From: PCRC01 sp017848435
Lineage (GTDB): Bacteria; Pseudomonadota; Gammaproteobacteria; Burkholderiales; Burkholderiaceae_C
Reading direction: 5' to 3'
DNA: 64,000 nt
NCBI GenBank assembly: GCA_965284315.1
Contig: OZ260072.1
Location: 2,666,001-2,730,000 of the forward strand
Program-made: the position numbers and the translations under genes
The notes under the pieces: model-generated
Seen by the model: only the letters and a program-made list of their open reading frames with translations
Database searches by the model: none
Told to the model about the DNA's origin: nothing
In this document: positions 63,198 through 64,000 of the stretch, piece after piece
Numbering within the stretch: the first letter of the stretch is position 1
How the letters are laid out: each line of letters starts with the position of its first letter

Positions 63198-63704
63198 CTA
63201 AGGTGACATTTGCCCAAATGCGACACGCAAGGCCTCCACACGCGCCCGGTTGACGCCAAAGTCCTTGCGGCCAATGCGGCTGGCGGAGCGGACGTGGATC
63301 AGGTTGGCCGGTGCGTCCAGCAGAAACTCCACGTCGTCGGTGAAGTGCAGCAGGCGTGTTTCGCACTGGGCGTAGAGGTAGTCGGGCTGGCGGGTGACCA
63401 GGGTGGTGCGTGGCCAGCTGCCGAGCAGGGTGGCGAGGCGGGCCATCGCGGCCGGGCCGTCGCCGGTGTAGCGCAGGGGTTCGATCTGGGCATACGCACG
63501 TTGGGGGTGGTCGGGGTAGAGCGTGGCCTGGCTGGTCACGCTGTTGTCGGTGGCCGATGGCGGTTTCAGCCGGCCGTCGCGCGCGCCCAGGTCTGCGGGC
63601 GGTGTGCCGCGCAGCCAGCCCGCCCAGCCTGCTATGAAAAGAAGAGCTACACCGCTAGCTCCGACTAAGGCTAACCCGCGAATAAGCTTGAAAATTAGCG
63701 TCAC
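63198..63704 (-). CDS. DUF1499 family protein
   Basis: 168 residues. One N-terminal hydrophobic helix (LIRGLALVGASGVALLFIAGW) and a DUF1499 domain: HPQRAYAQIEPL, VTRQPDYLYAQCETRLLHFTDDVEF and VRSASRIGRKDFGVNRARVE. The helix-coding part coincides with repeat copy H read antisense. The family has no established function. Located 85 bases beyond the sorA start. Confidence 0.88.
   Translation of the reverse strand: MTLIFKLIRGLALVGASGVALLFIAGWAGWLRGTPPADLGARDGRLKPPSATDNSVTSQATLYPDHPQRAYAQIEPLRYTGDGPAAMARLATLLGSWPRTTLVTRQPDYLYAQCETRLLHFTDDVEFLLDAPANLIHVRSASRIGRKDFGVNRARVEALRVAFGQMSP
63631..63696 (+). repeat. 66-nt dispersed repeat, copy H (inside DUF1499 gene)
   Basis: GCTATGAAAAGAAGAGCTAC, CGCTAGCTCCGACTAAGGCTA, then CTTGAAAATT at the expected columns. 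On the minus strand it encodes residues about 3-25, the N-terminal membrane helix. Diverged in its middle part. Confidence 0.6.
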
Positions 63705-63712
63705 AATGGCTC

Positions 63713-64000
63713 CTAGAGGTTAAAAGCACGTTCCGCGAACCACCACAGGGCCAGCGCGGCAATCAGCAGCGAGCCGGCCTTGAACACCGCCTGCCGGTAA
63801 AACCCGCTGCGCCGCAGTGCAAAGGCCAGCGGCAGGAACACCGCCACAATGGCCAGCTGCCCCAGTTCCACGCCCACATTAAAGCCCACCAGCGCCAGCA
63901 CCAGCGCGTTCTGTGGCAGGCCGAGGTCGGCCAGCACCGACGCAAAACCAAAGCCGTGGACCAGGCCAAAAGCAAAGGCCATTGGCCAGCGCCGGTTGTC
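63713..64000 (-). CDS. HupE/UreJ-like membrane protein, 5' part outside window
   Basis: The frame is open to the right edge, so only the C-terminal 95 residues are visible. MAFAFGLVHGFGFASVLADLG in parts and FNVGVELGQLAIV match the HupE/UreJ_2 pattern (FGLVHGxGFA, NxGVExGQ). Three to four TM helices. Members are putative metal (nickel/cobalt) permeases or unknown exporters. Its stop is 9 bases before the DUF1499 start, so these two are likely one transcript. Confidence 0.85.
   Translation of the reverse strand, partial: DNRRWPMAFAFGLVHGFGFASVLADLGLPQNALVLALVGFNVGVELGQLAIVAVFLPLAFALRRSGFYRQAVFKAGSLLIAALALWWFAERAFNL

Overview
The window looks like chromosomal DNA of a betaproteobacterium of the order Burkholderiales, most likely family Comamonadaceae. 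The grounds are the high GC content, the infC-rpmI-rplT-pheST-ihfA-merR-tRNA-Pro order, the box (aerobic benzoyl-CoA) cluster with a BoxR regulator, and the lexA, kdsB-lpxK-exbBD and clpSA neighbourhoods. The genus cannot be fixed from sequence alone. I see no insertion sequence, integrase, CRISPR array or rRNA.

Layout. 1-2.9 kb is accessory: a gene cut by the left edge, two copies of a repeat containing the 3' half of a tRNA (probably tRNA-Val), an AraC regulator divergent from a small membrane protein, and a Sel1-repeat protein. 2.9-13 kb holds an exported beta-propeller protein and the translation cluster thrS-infC-rpmI-rplT-pheS-pheT-ihfA-merR, with a possible threonine leader peptide plus terminator before thrS, an AUC-start infC and a 213-nt leader before rpmI. 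12-18 kb has tRNA-Pro, a cytochrome c, a Nudix hydrolase, tRNA-Ser, a DUF2237 protein, an SPFH/NfeD pair and an Orn/Lys/Arg decarboxylase. 18-24.6 kb has fabI and a yejABEF peptide importer. 24.6-37.6 kb is a benzoate region: leftward genes for a CoA-transferase, a five-part Liv-type ABC importer, an alpha/beta hydrolase, benzoate-CoA ligase and a flavodoxin-like protein, divergent from boxR-boxC-boxB. boxA and boxD are absent from the window. 37.6-44.1 kb has tRNA-Pro, tRNA-Arg, a GST and an acyl-CoA catabolic group (acyl-CoA dehydrogenase, APH-type kinase, Crp regulator, enoyl-CoA hydratase, 3-hydroxyacyl-CoA dehydrogenase). 44-50 kb has a FimV-like protein, a D-2-hydroxyacid dehydrogenase, lexA with two SOS boxes, an asparaginase and two small envelope proteins. 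50-56.3 kb has adk, kdsB, ycaR, lpxK, exbD, exbB, xseA and sodB. 56.3-64 kb has a DUF192 protein, an Ala/Lys/Pro-rich exported protein, icd, clpS-clpA, a SorAB-type sulfite dehydrogenase, a DUF1499 protein and a HupE/UreJ protein cut by the right edge.

How the genes work together. The Liv-type importer probably brings in benzoate or a related aromatic acid. BclA activates it, BoxB with an unseen reductase epoxidises benzoyl-CoA, BoxC opens the ring, and BoxR senses benzoyl-CoA. The 38.6-44.1 kb genes look like a second acyl-CoA route, possibly for 4-hydroxy acids.

The least expected observation is a dispersed repeat of about 66 nt. Eight copies align without gaps; four are intergenic and four lie inside reading frames (boxC, asparaginase, xseA, DUF1499 gene) without breaking them. 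A second repeat of about 69 nt (two copies) supplies the N-terminal extension of YejE and fills the exbB-exbD gap. All functional statements are from sequence reading and family knowledge; no search or folding program was run.
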